NCBI GenBank assembly: GCA_009760855.2
Contig: WPIO01000019.1
Coordinates: forward strand, 5,499,501-5,563,500
DNA from: Cristatella mucedo
Taxonomy: Eukaryota; Bryozoa; Phylactolaemata; Cristatellidae
Length of the DNA stretch: 64,000 nucleotides
Direction of reading: 5' to 3'
The notes under the pieces were generated by a model. It did not search any database and was not told the DNA's origin. It worked only from the letters and a program-made list of their open reading frames with translations. The position numbers and the translations under genes were made by a program. Below, piece by piece: positions 24,190 to 35,732 of this stretch. Each line of letters opens with the position of its first letter. Positions within the stretch are counted from its first letter, which is position 1.

Positions 24190-26275
24190 CATGCCTGCAC
24201 ACACGTGTGAGCTCATGCGTGCAATCACACTTGTGCTCACGCATGCATGCACCGGATATTAACAACACAGACTTGCACCTTGCTGTGCCACGACTTTCGT
24301 TAGTATACACGATAAAGCAAAATTGTGGCGCTTTTTTTAGAAAATTTCATGATGCTTTTTGAAGCTCGTTAGCCGAGGTTCTTGCTTGCAAAAATCTTAC
24401 ATTTGTAGCTAAGTAACACGTTTTGTGGCTGGTGTGGTCAAGCAAAAGTAGAAGCATTGATTGCTCATCACGAAGTGCTATGAAGGCATGCTGTGTATGT
24501 ATGTACTGGTACATTGTCGAGATTGTTAGCTGGAGACGATTTTGGCTTCTATCGCTTGGGAAATGGCATTCAACATCCGAGTCCAAATAGGAAGGCTCTT
24601 TCCTCACTCATCGTTTAAAGGCTTGAATTTGTTATGCATACTTTTGGTTGTGAGATGACTGCATCTTAAGGTAGGGATGGGGAAGTAAATGTACAGGCGT
24701 GGTGTCCAGATGAGAAATCCTGCCTCTGCCTGCAATACTGGTCGGCAGTAGCATTTCACTTGTATCTACCTCATGGTGATCTTCTTCATAGCTTCATAGA
24801 GAGAAAAAGAGAGAGAGAGAGAGGGGGAGAGGGGGGATAGAGGGGGACCAGGCAAGCGAGCTGGCAGTCAATTGTCACAATCACTACTTGCATTCTGGTT
24901 GCTGTTCTGCAGTTTAGTGATATTTCTTACTACCGGTGCCTCACTAGACTTGCCTGTTGGATTGCAGTAGACCGTTGTTAGATATTTGACCACACACCAC
25001 CTGTCCACCAGGCTTTGCCCAGGCTTTTGTTCAGCATGCTGCTGTGATTGAGCACAAGAGTGCTGCTTCCTGCAACAGGTTTTGTTGGCTCTACCCGCCC
25101 ACTCTGTGGTAGTTTGATGGGATGGATAAACGGCAAATATACCTAGTAAGTATACAATGATCATAAAACCAGACTAGCTATTTCAGGCTGCTGGAGCTTC
25201 GGAAGACAGAGAGCAGATTCGTTTAGAGCTTATCTAATCTGCTGTTTGTGACACCGACTTGTTTAAGGGAGCTCCTTGGTGGTGCTTTGCAGAAGTAGTA
25301 GCTTGGATTCACTTTTCTACTTCAGCTACTACGTGTAAAGCAGCCACGTCTTTGCCAGTAATTCGCGTGGGTTACCTCAGGAGTGACTCGGCTTTTTATT
25401 GTGCAGGCCTTCGGTTAACACAGCACTTTGTGCCGGATGCTGACGGTCGACTTCCTATTACCTTAAATAGTGGTATCCTGCAGGTAATTCAATAGTAGTA
25501 GTCACAACAGATACTGGGATGCTGTGGTGACATTAACTAAGTACTTGCTTTAAAGCTGTACCCGGGGAAGCCTTGGGCATAGGCCCAGCCTTGGTTGGAA
25601 TTAACCCCTGGGCCTTAGCATTCTGGTTTGCAGCCAGTTGATAAGGCTACTATGGCAGCTCTATACCTTAAACTCGACAGGAGGGTCATCAATATTTGAT
25701 TTTAGAAATATTTGTTCTCTCCATTGATCTTGCAATTTAAAACCATGCCATGATAACCAGTGATGGTACTTTAATACAATGCCACACACTTCTAGCTGCC
25801 GTGTATCTAGTACTTTTGCAGTTTGTTTTTGAAAAGAACATAAGCAGCCTGTAAATGTATTTTTATAGCCCCACCAGTGTGCTCATTGTGTAGCCGGCTC
25901 TGGCTAGCAGAAGAAGCTAGCTGGCCAAGCTCGATGCATTTCTCTGTTCTGCTTATTGGCACCCCAGCCCCACTGAGGTGTCCATGCTGTCCAAAGGTGG
26001 CACCATACCGTGCCGTGCTCCTCTGCCACCAACCAAAATGGTTGCATGTAGGCCACATTGTCATCAGACGTCTCGGTGGAGTTTTATTTTCTGCAATTAT
26101 GGACATGTTTAGCAATACTCATCCAAACAATGTCAGAAATAAATTACTGCAATGATATGCAAGCAGAACTGAACTTATGTTTCAAAGTTGAAGTAGATCT
26201 GTGAAACATTGGCCGAGTTGTGGAATGTAAAAGGCACAAAGCTACATTGTATATAGAGCTGCTTGAGAACTACAA
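24190..26275. other. no gene seen; one weak exon-like segment
   Basis: A GA-rich patch lies at 24798-24840. At 25405-25482, between gtgcag and ctgcag|gtaatt, there is a short open segment with exon-like borders, but I could not tie it to GNPTG or any family. Confidence 0.35.
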
Positions 26276-26282
26276 TCATATA

Positions 26283-26783
26283 CAGTCGTCCCTCACCACT
26301 TCCCTCTTCGACTTTCACGGCTTCCATCTATCGCGGTTTTTTCAAATATATTCATCAAGAAATTGATTGAAATGGTGAAAATGATACAGTGCATGTTCGA
26401 TTGTCTGAGTCAGTTATACACCCCTCTATTGCAATTAAAATTACTATACGTATGGACTGTAGGCCAATGTATTCGAGCACCCTCCAAATCCTTCAACGCC
26501 AGGTGCAGTCGCTCGACCACTCCTTGATAACGTCTAATATGTCTTATTTTCTCTCATTCTGTCTAATATGTCAAGTAGTAAGAATGTAACGGTTACTACA
26601 GCAGTGTTATTTCACGTCTAGAGGTTTCTAATGTTAAAAACCGTATTTAGAGGATCGTAAAGGAGTTTCTGGGCTCCAACTACAAAAAAATTCGATTTGT
26701 AAATAAAGAATCCTACTTCGCGGAAATTCACTAATCTCAGTAGAGTCTGGAACTGATTAACCTCGATAAACAAGGGACGACTG
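26283..26783. mobile_element. Tigger/pogo-like MITE flanked by TA
   Basis: The left end is cagtcgtccctcaccacttc and the right end, reverse complemented, is cagtcgtcccttgtttatcg. Both are flanked by TA (26281-26282 and 26784-26785), as expected of Tc1/mariner-superfamily elements. Internal text such as tttccgcgaagtaggattct (reverse strand) is, from memory, typical of widespread Tigger-derived MITEs of many animals. There is no transposase ORF. Confidence 0.8.
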
Positions 26784-26796
26784 TACAAACTGCAGA

Positions 26797-27120
26797 CAAG
26801 TACCTCGACGTACGAAGGTTCAACACGTTGGGACACAAATCGTATGTTGAATTTTTTATTTGTACATATGCTGCCTCTGGGTTAGAGTTGATTTACATAG
26901 TAGTTTCTCCTTTTATGTGAAAATCATCAAAACTTCCGGTCCCATTCTAGCATGTTTTTCTGATGAAAGATACACTAAACAAGTATTCGTGATGAAAGGT
27001 GCACTAAACAAGTATGCGATTTTTGGACGAATTTCCATGTACACTCTCGACATTTACGTTAAACAACGTATACATTATTGCACAAGTCTTTGCCAGGTAT
27101 CTGATACATCTAAATCACGT
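26797..27120. mobile_element. possible second Tigger-like terminal fragment
   Basis: tacctcgacgtacgaaggtt and aaatcgtatgttgaattttt resemble another pogo-type end (ACCTCGACxTACGA...TCGTATGTxGAA). I could not identify a matching right end, so the 27120 boundary is a guess. Confidence 0.35.
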
Positions 27121-27362
27121 TGATGTGCTGGTTTTGAAAAGTGTTAGCTGAGATTTCCAGATAAGGCTGTGGGTTTTCCTGATTCTAGTACTCCTATTGA
27201 TTTCTTGCATCGTATCGAACCATGTCTGGCCTGCGGCTGCACAAGTGTAAAATAGCTTGCCTCGAAGCATTGGTTATTACTGAGGAAATTTGCGATGCAT
27301 TGTTGTAAAACAGTTTTAGAGAGGAGGGTACTTTTTGCACCCAGTAACTGCACCCAGTAACT

Positions 27363-27512
27363 CTTACACCGGGTTGGTCCAGCGGTTAAGGTGCTCGCCC
27401 CGACTAAGGTCCGGCTGAGGTCGTTGGCTCGAGCCCTGAGGCACATGTGAAGTGCCTGAATAGAGATTTAGTTCTCTCGGGGTGCTATACAAATGAATTG
27501 TATATTATATAT
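27363..27512 (+). mobile_element. SINE-A copy, well preserved
   Basis: It reads gttggtccagcggttaaggt, gctcgccccgactaaggtcc, ggctcgagccctgaggcaca, gaatagagatttagttctct, cggggtgctatacaaatg. It is full length, with an AT-rich end. Confidence 0.8.
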
Positions 27513-27714
27513 ATTACAAGATCATCGAGAGACAGTTTCTGAGAGAGGAAAACTTGGTGCAGAGCTCTCTTACATATTGTATCTTTGAAAGAAGGCAAGT
27601 ATGTTGGAAGCCTGGGGTTACTTCAGAAACTGCAAAAACAGGTTCATCTTGCATTGCATTTTTCGCATGTGGTAAGCAAAACAAGGAAAGTGGTAACATG
27701 TGTCACGTGTACCA

Positions 27715-27885
27715 ATGATAATAATAATAATTCACTTGATAAAGCGCCCTCAGAGAACTTAATCTCTTTCTAGGCGCTTTATCGATCGTGCTTCCTTTGC
27801 AGCAAATGTAAAGTGCCTAGAAAGAGGTTGAGTTCTCCAAGGGCGCTATATCAAATGCATTATTAGTATTAATATTATTATTATT
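27715..27885. repeat. head-to-head pair of LINE 3' tails
   Basis: 27719-27781 is the reverse tail (aattcacttgataaagcgcc, ctttctaggcgcttta). 27782-27885 is a forward tail (tttgcagcaaatgtaaagtg, cctagaaagaggttgagttc, ggcgctatatcaaatgcatt). The two inverted hairpin tails abut within a few bases. Confidence 0.8.
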
Positions 27886-27889
27886 GTTA

Positions 27890-29625
27890 ATAGAAGGGAT
27901 CCTTATGTCTTTGTGATGTTTTATCATCCAGGAGCTTGTAAAACGCTGAAATAGTTGAGGGTATATTTTGATTCCCAGTGTGAATGGATTTTTTGGGCCA
28001 GCAGTTCGTCGATCTGCACAAGTAGGGTCCCTACACAGTGCTGCCGCTTCCCATCACGTCAACACTGGGTTTTGGTTTCCGAAACCTAATTACATAGAGA
28101 GTAAAGCAGATTGGATTACCTCACCACGATCATAAATAGTTTGTGGTTTCTCACTCTAGTAATTCGCATTGCTAACCGATTCGGTTGGCATTGATCATAA
28201 TCACTTACCGATTATGACCAAATCACATGTAAGCAGTCTCCGAGGGGGGCCCTCGGGCTTTAATGCTGTGCTCGCGATTGGTTGCTGCTGCCTGTGCTGG
28301 ACCGGTGGCGACTTGTGCCGTTGGCTACTAGGACTTGTGCTTTTTGGCTATAATCGGTTGACGAGTTAAAGTCTCGTGTTTTTTAGCACTCGAGGCAGTG
28401 CTGCGTTGCTGAAGCCCAGGGTTCAACCTGCGCCGTTCTCGGGCCCTGCTCACTTCAGCCAACTGGTGAATATGTGCTTCCAAAAAGAAATTGGGAAGTG
28501 AGTGGTAAATCGTGCTTCGAGCAGGAGAATTGCGCTGAGCTTTCTCTATCGGGGCACCGCATCTGAGAGCAGCATCAGTCGTGCTCGTCACCGCACTGTC
28601 AGTGCGCTCAGTCTCCACGCTCAATGATGGCCTTTGCATGGCTGCCGGATTGTACCGGCTGGACCAAGCTTCGAACAGTGTGCCGAGCATTTTTTTTGCG
28701 TGAAAAAGAATGCCCGAGTTGAATGAAATACAGCCAGCGATTCGCAGCCGGTCAGTGGCTGGCTGAAGGCACGCACGCCTGCTGCCACTCGTTATGCTCA
28801 ATGGGAATGACATGGGTGCTTGTTGACAAACGAGCAGCACTGGCCTTTCTGCTTGTTAGCGGCCAGTCGTAACCAGCTTGCTCCATACGTTCGCGTGCTG
28901 TGGAATGCAAGCATATGCTTTTGTGATGCCAACAAGAAGACATTCAGCATTCTGACCTCGTGTCTAAAGCTGTATTCAGACAAAGCTAGAAGAACCAAGC
29001 TGTGGTCGAATGCCCCAGCCACCGCTCCCCGAAGATGAGGGCTGGGCGCTTGGCTTGCAGAGGAGAGTGCAGCTGCTTATTTGCCGACATCTAGCCTAGG
29101 TGCTGGTTCTAATTCTTGAAACTAGTGTCTGTCGCTTTGCCCAGCTTCCAGCCAATGGTGTGGTGGCCTCTCATTGAGCTGCCTGACCTTGAGGCAGCTT
29201 GGTGGTGGTGGTGGTGGCTTCGATGGCAGTGGTGGTGGTGGAAGGGTAAATTATTGGAGGTTCGATCCAGCCAATTAGCTGCCCGTTGGGATGTCAGCAA
29301 CAATCTCGGTGAACACTCAACGTTACAAGGTATCCCCAGTTATTTGCGATTGCTGACTTCGAAGTCAGTACTTTCTTCCTCGTCTGAACACGGCTTATAA
29401 GACCAGATGGTCACGCTAATGCTTGCTTCTCTCGTCGGAGGAGGCAGTACAGCCTCCTATCTGTCACGAGAGCTCACTGCCTATGGACTCACTTTGTCAT
29501 AGCTGACCACGCTGCGCCATCTTGCTGCCGCGTGACGGAAGGATACCATCTTGCCGCGCAAAGGAACGATGGAGTTTCTTGCTTTAATTAGTAGATATAT
29601 CTATCCTTGCTCCTTCAGTGTGCTC
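27890..29625. other. no gene seen; TGG-triplet tract
   Basis: The 170-codon ORF at 28328-28840 (-) has no recognisable domain. A (TGG)n tract at 29200-29250 explains Trp/His-rich ORFs on the two strands. Confidence 0.4.
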
Positions 29626-29639
29626 TCCCACCACCCACT

Positions 29640-30090
29640 CCTCATACACGTCGCCATTCCTTGCACCAAATTAAAATCTTATGGCGATCATGCCTCCAAC
29701 TTGTATGCAGCAAAAGTCTTGAGCCCGCCTTGGGCTACAGTTCCTGCCTGCAATGATCTTGCATCATTTAAGTCATAGCTAAAGATGCACCCGTTCCTAT
29801 AAGCTCACCCCTGTGAGCTTGTCGTTTTTTCTGTTCCAATGTGCTTAGCATGCTTATCTATCCATGATTCAGTGAATGTTACTAGCCAGAGGTCCTACTA
29901 GCCGGTTGCCTTGACTGTCATAACGTTTGCTTTAGCGTGGTGGCCTAAGCATGATACTTATATGTTTTTGCAAGGTTTATACCATGCATGTCACTAATAC
30001 TTGGTTATTGGTTCTCTTGCAATGAATTGTAAAGTGTCTTGTTAGGGATTTAGTTCTCTTGGGGCACTATGCAAACGACCTATCATTATT
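29640..30090 (+). pseudogene. degraded LINE copy, C-terminal end and tail
   Basis: The translated remnant YGDHASNLYAAKVL and ATVPACNDLASFKS aligns with the FGDRAFSSYAP...LPTCVRTSPDLTTFK stretch of the intact copy. The tail hairpin is at 30028-30090 (gtgtcttgttagggatttag, tggggcactatgcaaacg). Confidence 0.55.
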
Positions 30091-30717
30091 ATTTTTGTGA
30101 TCGTCATCTCTCCATGATAAACCGACTCGGATCTTTTGCTCTATTGACATGCACTGCCAGTTAAAGAAGTTGCTTAACCCAAGCAGCCAGTTCTGCATCT
30201 AAATTGAAGGGATCGGATGGTGAGTTTACTGTTTGTGTGATGCACAATTATTGCAGAGGTTTTGTTGCAATCATGGTTCAGCCAATGTCCTTGCCTAAGC
30301 TATGGTGAAGACCTTGCAATACTACCGTGTAGATAGATGTATGCATGCTTTCCACTTAAAAAAAGGTCAATTTCCTTGTGTTCAGTAGATACTTACAGTA
30401 GACCCGACTCCATTTTCCCTCCTGGTTCAGGCTCGTCCGACCAGCCAATGCTATAGAGTGAGGCAGCATTATCGAAGAATTCCTGGTAGGAGTCTCAGGC
30501 ATAAATTAAGTGCAGAGACATGATTAAGGTTTTAGCTTCCTGCATTATTTGCTGGCCTTCAACCTAATACCAAAGGGGGAGGACAGTGGCATATTATCAG
30601 ACGGTGCTGTGAATTTTGAAGGGGATCTACTGTACATTGTTTGCAGATTTTCAAAGTGCTTTGGCTCCGGCATGAATAAAATAAGGATGGCTTGCATGTT
30701 TATATATAAGTAAAATA

Positions 30718-30905
30718 TATAAAATATAGTTCATTTGTATAGTGCCCTAATAGAACTTAATCTCTATTAAGGCACTTCGCATATGCCTTCACTTCACATA
30801 TGCCTTCACATATGCCCCGACCAAGGTCTGGCTGAGGTCGTGGGCTCAGCCAGACCTTGGTCGGGGCAAGAACCTTAACTGCTGGACCAATCCAGCTGAT
30901 ACTTC
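30718..30905 (-). mobile_element. SINE-A copy with internal fold-back
   Basis: The reverse tail (ttcatttgtatagtgcccta) and reverse head (aaccttaactgctggaccaa) are normal. The middle instead carries a perfect 23-bp inverted repeat (30814-30836 and 30845-30867) around an 8-base loop, where other copies have cggggctcgagcccacgacc. Confidence 0.85.
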
Positions 30906-30954
30906 GAGCTTGATTGAACTGGAAAAATCTCAAATGCACATAAAGTGTGTTTTA

Positions 30955-31330
30955 CATTTATGAAGCCAGTGCTTTTTAGCTCTACCTTAAATGTTGTCAG
31001 GTCTTGGGATGTCGTGATATCAGTTGGTATAGAGAGTTCAAGGGTTTAGGTGCATAGGAACTGAAGGCATGGTCACCCAGGATTTCTTGAGGTTGGTTAA
31101 GTGCACAGCTATACAGAAGTCAGATGAGTGGGTAATACGAGGTATAGCCTGACCAGTAAGTATTTTAGATAGGTAAGTTAGAGCAAGAGAATGAAGAAAT
31201 CTAAAACAGATTGACTTTAAGACCTTGAAGTCAGTTTTATGGGGAGCCGGTGCAGATCGAGGAAAACGTGGTGTAATGTGGACGTTGCAAGTAATTGATT
31301 TCACAGGCAAGAATACCAGCAAGGACAGAA
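30955..31330 (-). pseudogene. degraded LINE copy, C-terminal RT
   Basis: On the - strand: TDFKVLKSICFRFLHSLALT, then YLSKILTGQA, matching IDFKVLSLTFRSLHSMAPAYLSDIL of the 19705 copy. Internal breaks are present. Confidence 0.7.
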
Positions 31331-31467
31331 TTGCAAAGTACTATTTGGGTTTACAAAAAATGCACTGGTTAACTTTGCTGTTGTTTCTCATTTTTAACAT
31401 GCAACTAGTTTTTGCAATAGCATGTAGCTGGAAGTCAGATATTACATGTCTTATTTCTCATATGCAG

Positions 31468-31551
31468 GTATCGTTACGAGCTGTGTCCGTTTGCCAATGT
31501 CACGCAACAGGAGATGGGAATCTCGTGGAACCTGTACAGTGGAATATTGGG
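31468..31551 (+). CDS. GNPTG: GNPTG exon (first one found): start of the MRH-like domain
   Basis: GNPTG is the gamma subunit of the Golgi GlcNAc-1-phosphotransferase, which starts the mannose-6-phosphate tag on lysosomal enzymes. After the acceptor ttctcatatgcag the frame reads [17 protein letters not shown] then [11 protein letters not shown], and the exon ends at g|gtaagc in phase 2. Human GNPTG has YKYEFCPF-NVTQ and W-AYSGILG at the same place, so identification is strong; NVT is the conserved N-glycosylation site. The exon starts with one base, so a preceding exon ending in phase 2 must encode the signal peptide and the SGPxHLxxLxGKCF segment. I could not find it upstream. Confidence 0.9.
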
Positions 31552-31970
31552 GTAAGCCTGTTACTATGTAGTGCCCGAATATAGCCTTTCTTGCATTCAA
31601 CAGTCATCACCTATGCCATTCAGAGCCATTGCTAATGTCTATGGAAAATGGTGCCTTGTGTATCAATGTAATTTGCATCTTTTTCATTCCGTTGCCTCAC
31701 ACCATATGCTTTGATCAGAGGCGTGTCTAGAAGTTACCCCAGGGGGGAACAACAGGACAATGACAATAACGCGTAGAAGTGATGACACAGGCAAAAGTGG
31801 CTGTAAGGATGAGCTAATCACAGCCGAGATTTGCAAGCTGCTCAGTTTCTTGCTGATAACAAAGGACTTATAAGTAGATCAAAAGAGAGCATGCATCATT
31901 ACTGGGACAGCGGTAGCAGGAGGCGGCCACTAGTTGATTTCTTGAATATGAGCGCAGGCTCATTTTTCAG

Positions 31971-32262
31971 TGTATGGTGCGAATGGCAGATCGTCGACAA
32001 TCACTTCACAGCCATGCTGATGAAGAGCGGCGACGTCTGCGGCGGGAAAGACCGTAGTGTCGACGTGAAGTTCGCTTGTGGCGAGTCAAATGTGCTGCAC
32101 AGTGTCAGTGAGCCCGTGATGTGCAGCTACCAGCTCGAGTTCAAGACCCCCCTGGTCTGCCATCCGCACTCTATGCTGGTGTACCCTGCTATGCCGAAGC
32201 CGCTCAAGGATGCCTGGAACCGGCTGGAGGGTGAACTGCAGAGAGACGAGATCACGCCCAAG
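31971..32262 (+). CDS. GNPTG: GNPTG exon: core of the MRH domain
   Basis: The acceptor catttttcag and donor aag|gtgagt bound 292 bases (1 base plus 97 codons, ending in phase 0). The sequence reads VWCEWQIVDNHFTAMLMKSG, DVCGG, VKFACGESN, VSEPVMCSYQLEFKTPLVCH and PHSMLVYPAMP, aligning with human GNPTG's GIWHEWEIANNTF, GDAC, CGKSN, VSEPSTCVY and FETPLVCHPHALLVYP. The cysteines that pair in the family are retained. The preceding 419-bp intron holds a short hAT-like scrap (about 31715-31760). Confidence 0.93.
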
Positions 32263-32756
32263 GTGAGTTCGCCTGCCTATCAGTGTGCCTGGCCTGAATG
32301 TGCATCGCCTGCCCATGTCCCGTGGCCTTCATGCCTGTCAAAGTTTGTCTAGACGTCCTCAGCGGCTGCCTTTCTGTCTCAACTGCCTGATGCTGCCACA
32401 GCCTGCAGGTCTGCTGCTCGGAACCTGTCTTGGCTTGCTTGCTCTCTCACCCATTCTTGGCCAAAGTAGGTGTTCCTGCCTTTTTTTGGCTGTGGCCCTT
32501 CGTGGAAGATTGCTCAAGATGCTTCGTGCTGCTGGGCACAAAGCATCGCTTGTTCAGGCAAAGCTACCGATGCTGTCAGACGTTGAGTGGGCGAAGCACG
32601 TAGAGATTTAACGTAGCAACAGGGCAGCAACGTCATGCGGTGTCGTGTGATGTCAATGATGGAGGTGATTGCCTCTGCCATTCGATAGGCTGAGCTGACT
32701 TGATCCCGAGCAGGTGCAAACACAAGTCAGGCCGGCACTTTGTAGCTTGCCTCAAA

Positions 32757-32890
32757 TAGTAATAATAATAATAATACATTTGACATAGCAACCTCAGAGA
32801 ACTCAATATCTTTCTAGGCACTTCACATTTGCTGCCACGGAAGCACGATCGAATGGTTAGTTGTAGCATGCTCAATAAACAACAAGCATA
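32757..32890 (-). repeat. L2-like LINE tail in GNPTG intron
   Basis: ATA/AAT triplets, then aacctcagagaactcaatat, ctttctaggcacttcaca and gaagcacgatcgaatggtta: the reverse of the LINE 3' end. Confidence 0.75.
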
Positions 32891-33395
32891 ACATGGTCCG
32901 ACATCGCTGCATACTTCCTTGCCATCCGATTTCGCCGGGCTTAGGTCGGTTGCCATTTCGTCGTATTTACATCAATTTACAGCGTTTTGTCTCATAACTG
33001 ACGGCTTGTCAACAAGAGCAGGAGAGAGGGAGAGCCAAATTGAATGTTCTTTATTTGTGGAATCTGTAGACGTCCCGAGTTCTGTTTGCCACGTGCACCT
33101 AGCAACCCAACGCCTGGGAGGCCCACGTGTTGTTTCAGGCAACGCAACCAAGCATGCTCAGTTAGTGACCCCTTATCCGTTCGTAAAAGGTGGGTCAGCT
33201 CTTGCTTACTTTTGATGCATTCCCGAAACGACGAGATCCGTCATTGCTACATTTGACATTGTGTAAGTTGGGCCATTATTGTATACCTAAATCAGTTCGG
33301 TGCACTCCCTTTAACTGATTCCAGTTTTCATGTTTCGGTGTACAGGTATGTATAGTGTAAATGCACTTCATGTTCTTCAACTTATACTTTTCAAG

Positions 33396-33638
33396 GGCTA
33401 TCAGCGCGGCCTGGACGACATCTTTCGGCAGGCGGGGTATTTTGCATCGGCCGAAAGCGAATCGATACTACGGCAAGCCACTACCTCTCGTGCTCCGATG
33501 GATCTCGTCTCAGCCGGCGCCAAGGGCAACTTCATGTCTGCCCAAGCTGCCGTCGCCATCGGTCTCCCTCTGGGTGGACTTGTAGCCAATGGAAGCACCG
33601 ACAGATTGGAGTTCAAGAGTCTAGGCGAGTGTAATGCA
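33396..33638 (+). CDS. GNPTG: GNPTG exon: C-terminal region
   Basis: It begins after cttttcaag in phase 0 and ends at gca|gtgagt, 81 codons. GYQRGLDDIFRQAGYFAS corresponds to human GHEKLLRTLFEDAGYL, and RLEFKSLGECNA to LGFETLENCRKA. Between them is a ~45-residue A/S/G-rich linker longer than the human one, a typical lineage-variable part. The intron before it (32263-33395) contains an antisense LINE tail. Confidence 0.88.
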
Positions 33639-34109
33639 GTGAGTAGACATGATTAATGCCGACAAGCTGTTTCACCTGTGCTTTTCACCTGTGCTACTGT
33701 GTCTGTACATCTCAGACATGATCCAGATACAGCCAAGCATTAGTTATGTAGCATGCTCTAGCGGTCAGGGAGGTCACTTACCATTGTCGATAAGTGGCCT
33801 CTTTCGCGAATGATTGGTGATGATGAATTATGACCCGTTGCTCGGCATCTATGTCTGCAATGGCATGTCAGGTAAGGTACAAGTTGTTGTTGCTGAAAGG
33901 AAAATGAGCTTGGGTCGAGTCCTTCAGGTTAGTTGAAGGGAGCAAAGACCCACAGGTCAACGGTAATCCCTTCCCTAAGCCTATGGAGATGCTGCAATGT
34001 GCTGGCTATTAAATGTACCTTATGATCCTAATGAAAATGTGTGTACAGTCATGCTTACTATTGACTTTTGATTTGCTGATGACGTTCTGTCGTATTTTAG
34101 AACCCATAA

Positions 34110-34730
34110 TGTATCAGAGAGTCAGACTGTATGCACTTGGTTGAGTTTGTGAGTGCATATGTATTGCACAAGCAAAGAAATCACAGTCTCTAAGGGATTT
34201 GAAGTTCGTTAGAGACGCTGCCAAGCGACTAGAGTCAGAGAAGCTGGTGGTGCGACAAGAGGCCTGATTAGGAATTATTTCAGATAGATAGACCGGAGCA
34301 AGAGAATGAAGGGACCGTAAAGTGAGTGACAGAACCATGAAGTCGATATACTGCTTGATGGGGAGCCAGTGCAGATCGGGAAAAAGGGTTGTAACGTTGC
34401 AGTAACAACGTTTACGACAGGCAAGCCTAGCTGCCAAGTTTTGTGCTAGCTCTGAATGTCTTGTTCTGCAAGCAGAAAGTTAGTGCAAGTATTTGGTTAC
34501 AGAAGTTTAGACGGGAATCGTCAGAAATGCATGGACCAATTTAGATGTGGTATCTCTGTCTAAACAAGTGGCTTTTATGCCTTGCCAGACGAGGGAGATC
34601 ATAAAGAATTGCGGTGGGACGAGCTTACCTGCCAACTTTAATATAAATATATAATTCATTTATATAGCGCCCCAAGAGAACTTAATCTCTATTCAGGTGC
34701 TTCACATATGCCTCGGGGCTCGAACCTTGC
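34110..34730 (-). pseudogene. degraded LINE copy plus SINE-A tail in GNPTG intron
   Basis: On the - strand 34437-34114 reads MAARLACRKRCYCNVTTLFP, DLHWLPIKQYIDFMVLSLTL, RSLHSLAPVYLSEIIPNQA: the RT C-terminus with frame breaks. More decayed RT continues to ~34600. 34648-34722 is a reverse SINE-A tail (tatatagcgccccaagagaa, aggtgcttcacatatgcctc). Confidence 0.8.
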
Positions 34731-35272
34731 ACACAAGATCAGCAGCAGCAGTAGTGTAAGGCGGACCGTACCCGGACGGGCGCCTATCGCAAACGGCCGT
34801 GCCAAACAGAGTGCCTGCACTGTTGCCAGCGAACCAGCCGGTGGCAGCACAGCAGCTGCAGCAGTTGCTGCCAGTTCTCCTCAGAAGCAGCCTGGCTATG
34901 GCTGGGCTAAGCAGCCGTCTCTTAGCCACCGTCGGGCTGCACCACTGCTGGGCACACTCGCCGGCGCCGGGCGAGTAGCTGCAGCAGCCATCTTGGTAGC
35001 ATAGCGACCCGTGGTTGGGTTTGTGAGCGTTTCGTTTCGCCGAGGCAAGCAGTGTGTGTGGTTCATTTTTGCCCGAGCCTTCGCCGTCCGAGTTTCGGTT
35101 TTTTGCTGCTGCTTTCTGCTGATTGCTTTCTGCTGTGTAACAGCAAAAATGTGTGCACGAGGTTTCCCTGCCTCCGACTTAGGCGCCACTGTTACGCTGG
35201 TGCAGCCGGCGCTGAACGGTGTACGCACTCGCCCGAGCCTCGCTCCTCCTTCGGCACATTTTCTTTCGACAG
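34731..35272. other. GC-rich intron sequence
   Basis: Open in several frames because of its composition; no exon with both splice sites and family resemblance was found. It lies between the GNPTG penultimate and terminal exons. Confidence 0.4.
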
Positions 35273-35335
35273 GAGTACCAAGCTCTTGCCGACGAGCTGC
35301 TGCGTCTTCGACGAGACAGCCGTCCTCCTTCGTGA
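35273..35335 (+). CDS. GNPTG: GNPTG terminal exon
   Basis: After ttctttcgacag the frame continues EYQALADELLRLRRDSRPPS and stops at TGA (35333-35335). It parallels human HKELSKEIKRLKGLL, an amphipathic C-terminal helix. Phase 0 joins the preceding exon. The 1.6-kb intron before it contains an antisense LINE copy, a SINE-A tail and GC-rich sequence. The exon is short, so its identification rests on the helix pattern and splice phase. Confidence 0.75.
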   Translation, partial: EYQALADELLRLRRDSRPPS

Positions 35336-35726
35336 CGCCACTGCTGCGCTATCCCGGTTTGCCGTCGTGTGACCCGAACTCAGCTGGTGTTCGCCGTGAA
35401 ACGATGCATCCCAGCTCTCACCAAACCCAGTGGCTAAACTGCTGACGCAGAACTGGCCGGAAGAGCAGGCCACGCACATGCAGCCCACTGCAGCTCTGGG
35501 GAAGGGGATCGGACGAGAGGGAGGATGTAGGCCGGCTCGCTCGTTCAATGTTCGTGCGATTGAATGCCCAAAGAACAGCTGAGTGACTGCAAGACTAGCG
35601 AGAGTCCGCATTGTACGCATTTGGCATACCCATCGCATGTTTCGTACCACAGCGATCGATAAGCTCATGCAATGCACTCTTGTTTTCGTCGGCTGCGCAC
35701 TCCAAGCGGGCCCGCGAAAGATTTGT

Positions 35727-35732
35727 ATTAAA
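35727..35732 (+). terminator. candidate poly(A) signal for GNPTG (ATTAAA)
   Basis: This is the nearest canonical-variant hexamer I noticed downstream of the GNPTG stop (about 390 bases). A full AATAAA on the + strand lies at 36478-36483, next to the CT array, and is the alternative. Confidence 0.35.

Noticed and set aside
28328-28840. 170-codon - strand ORF
   Set aside because: No recognisable family, no splice-site context; its overlapping frames are similarly open.
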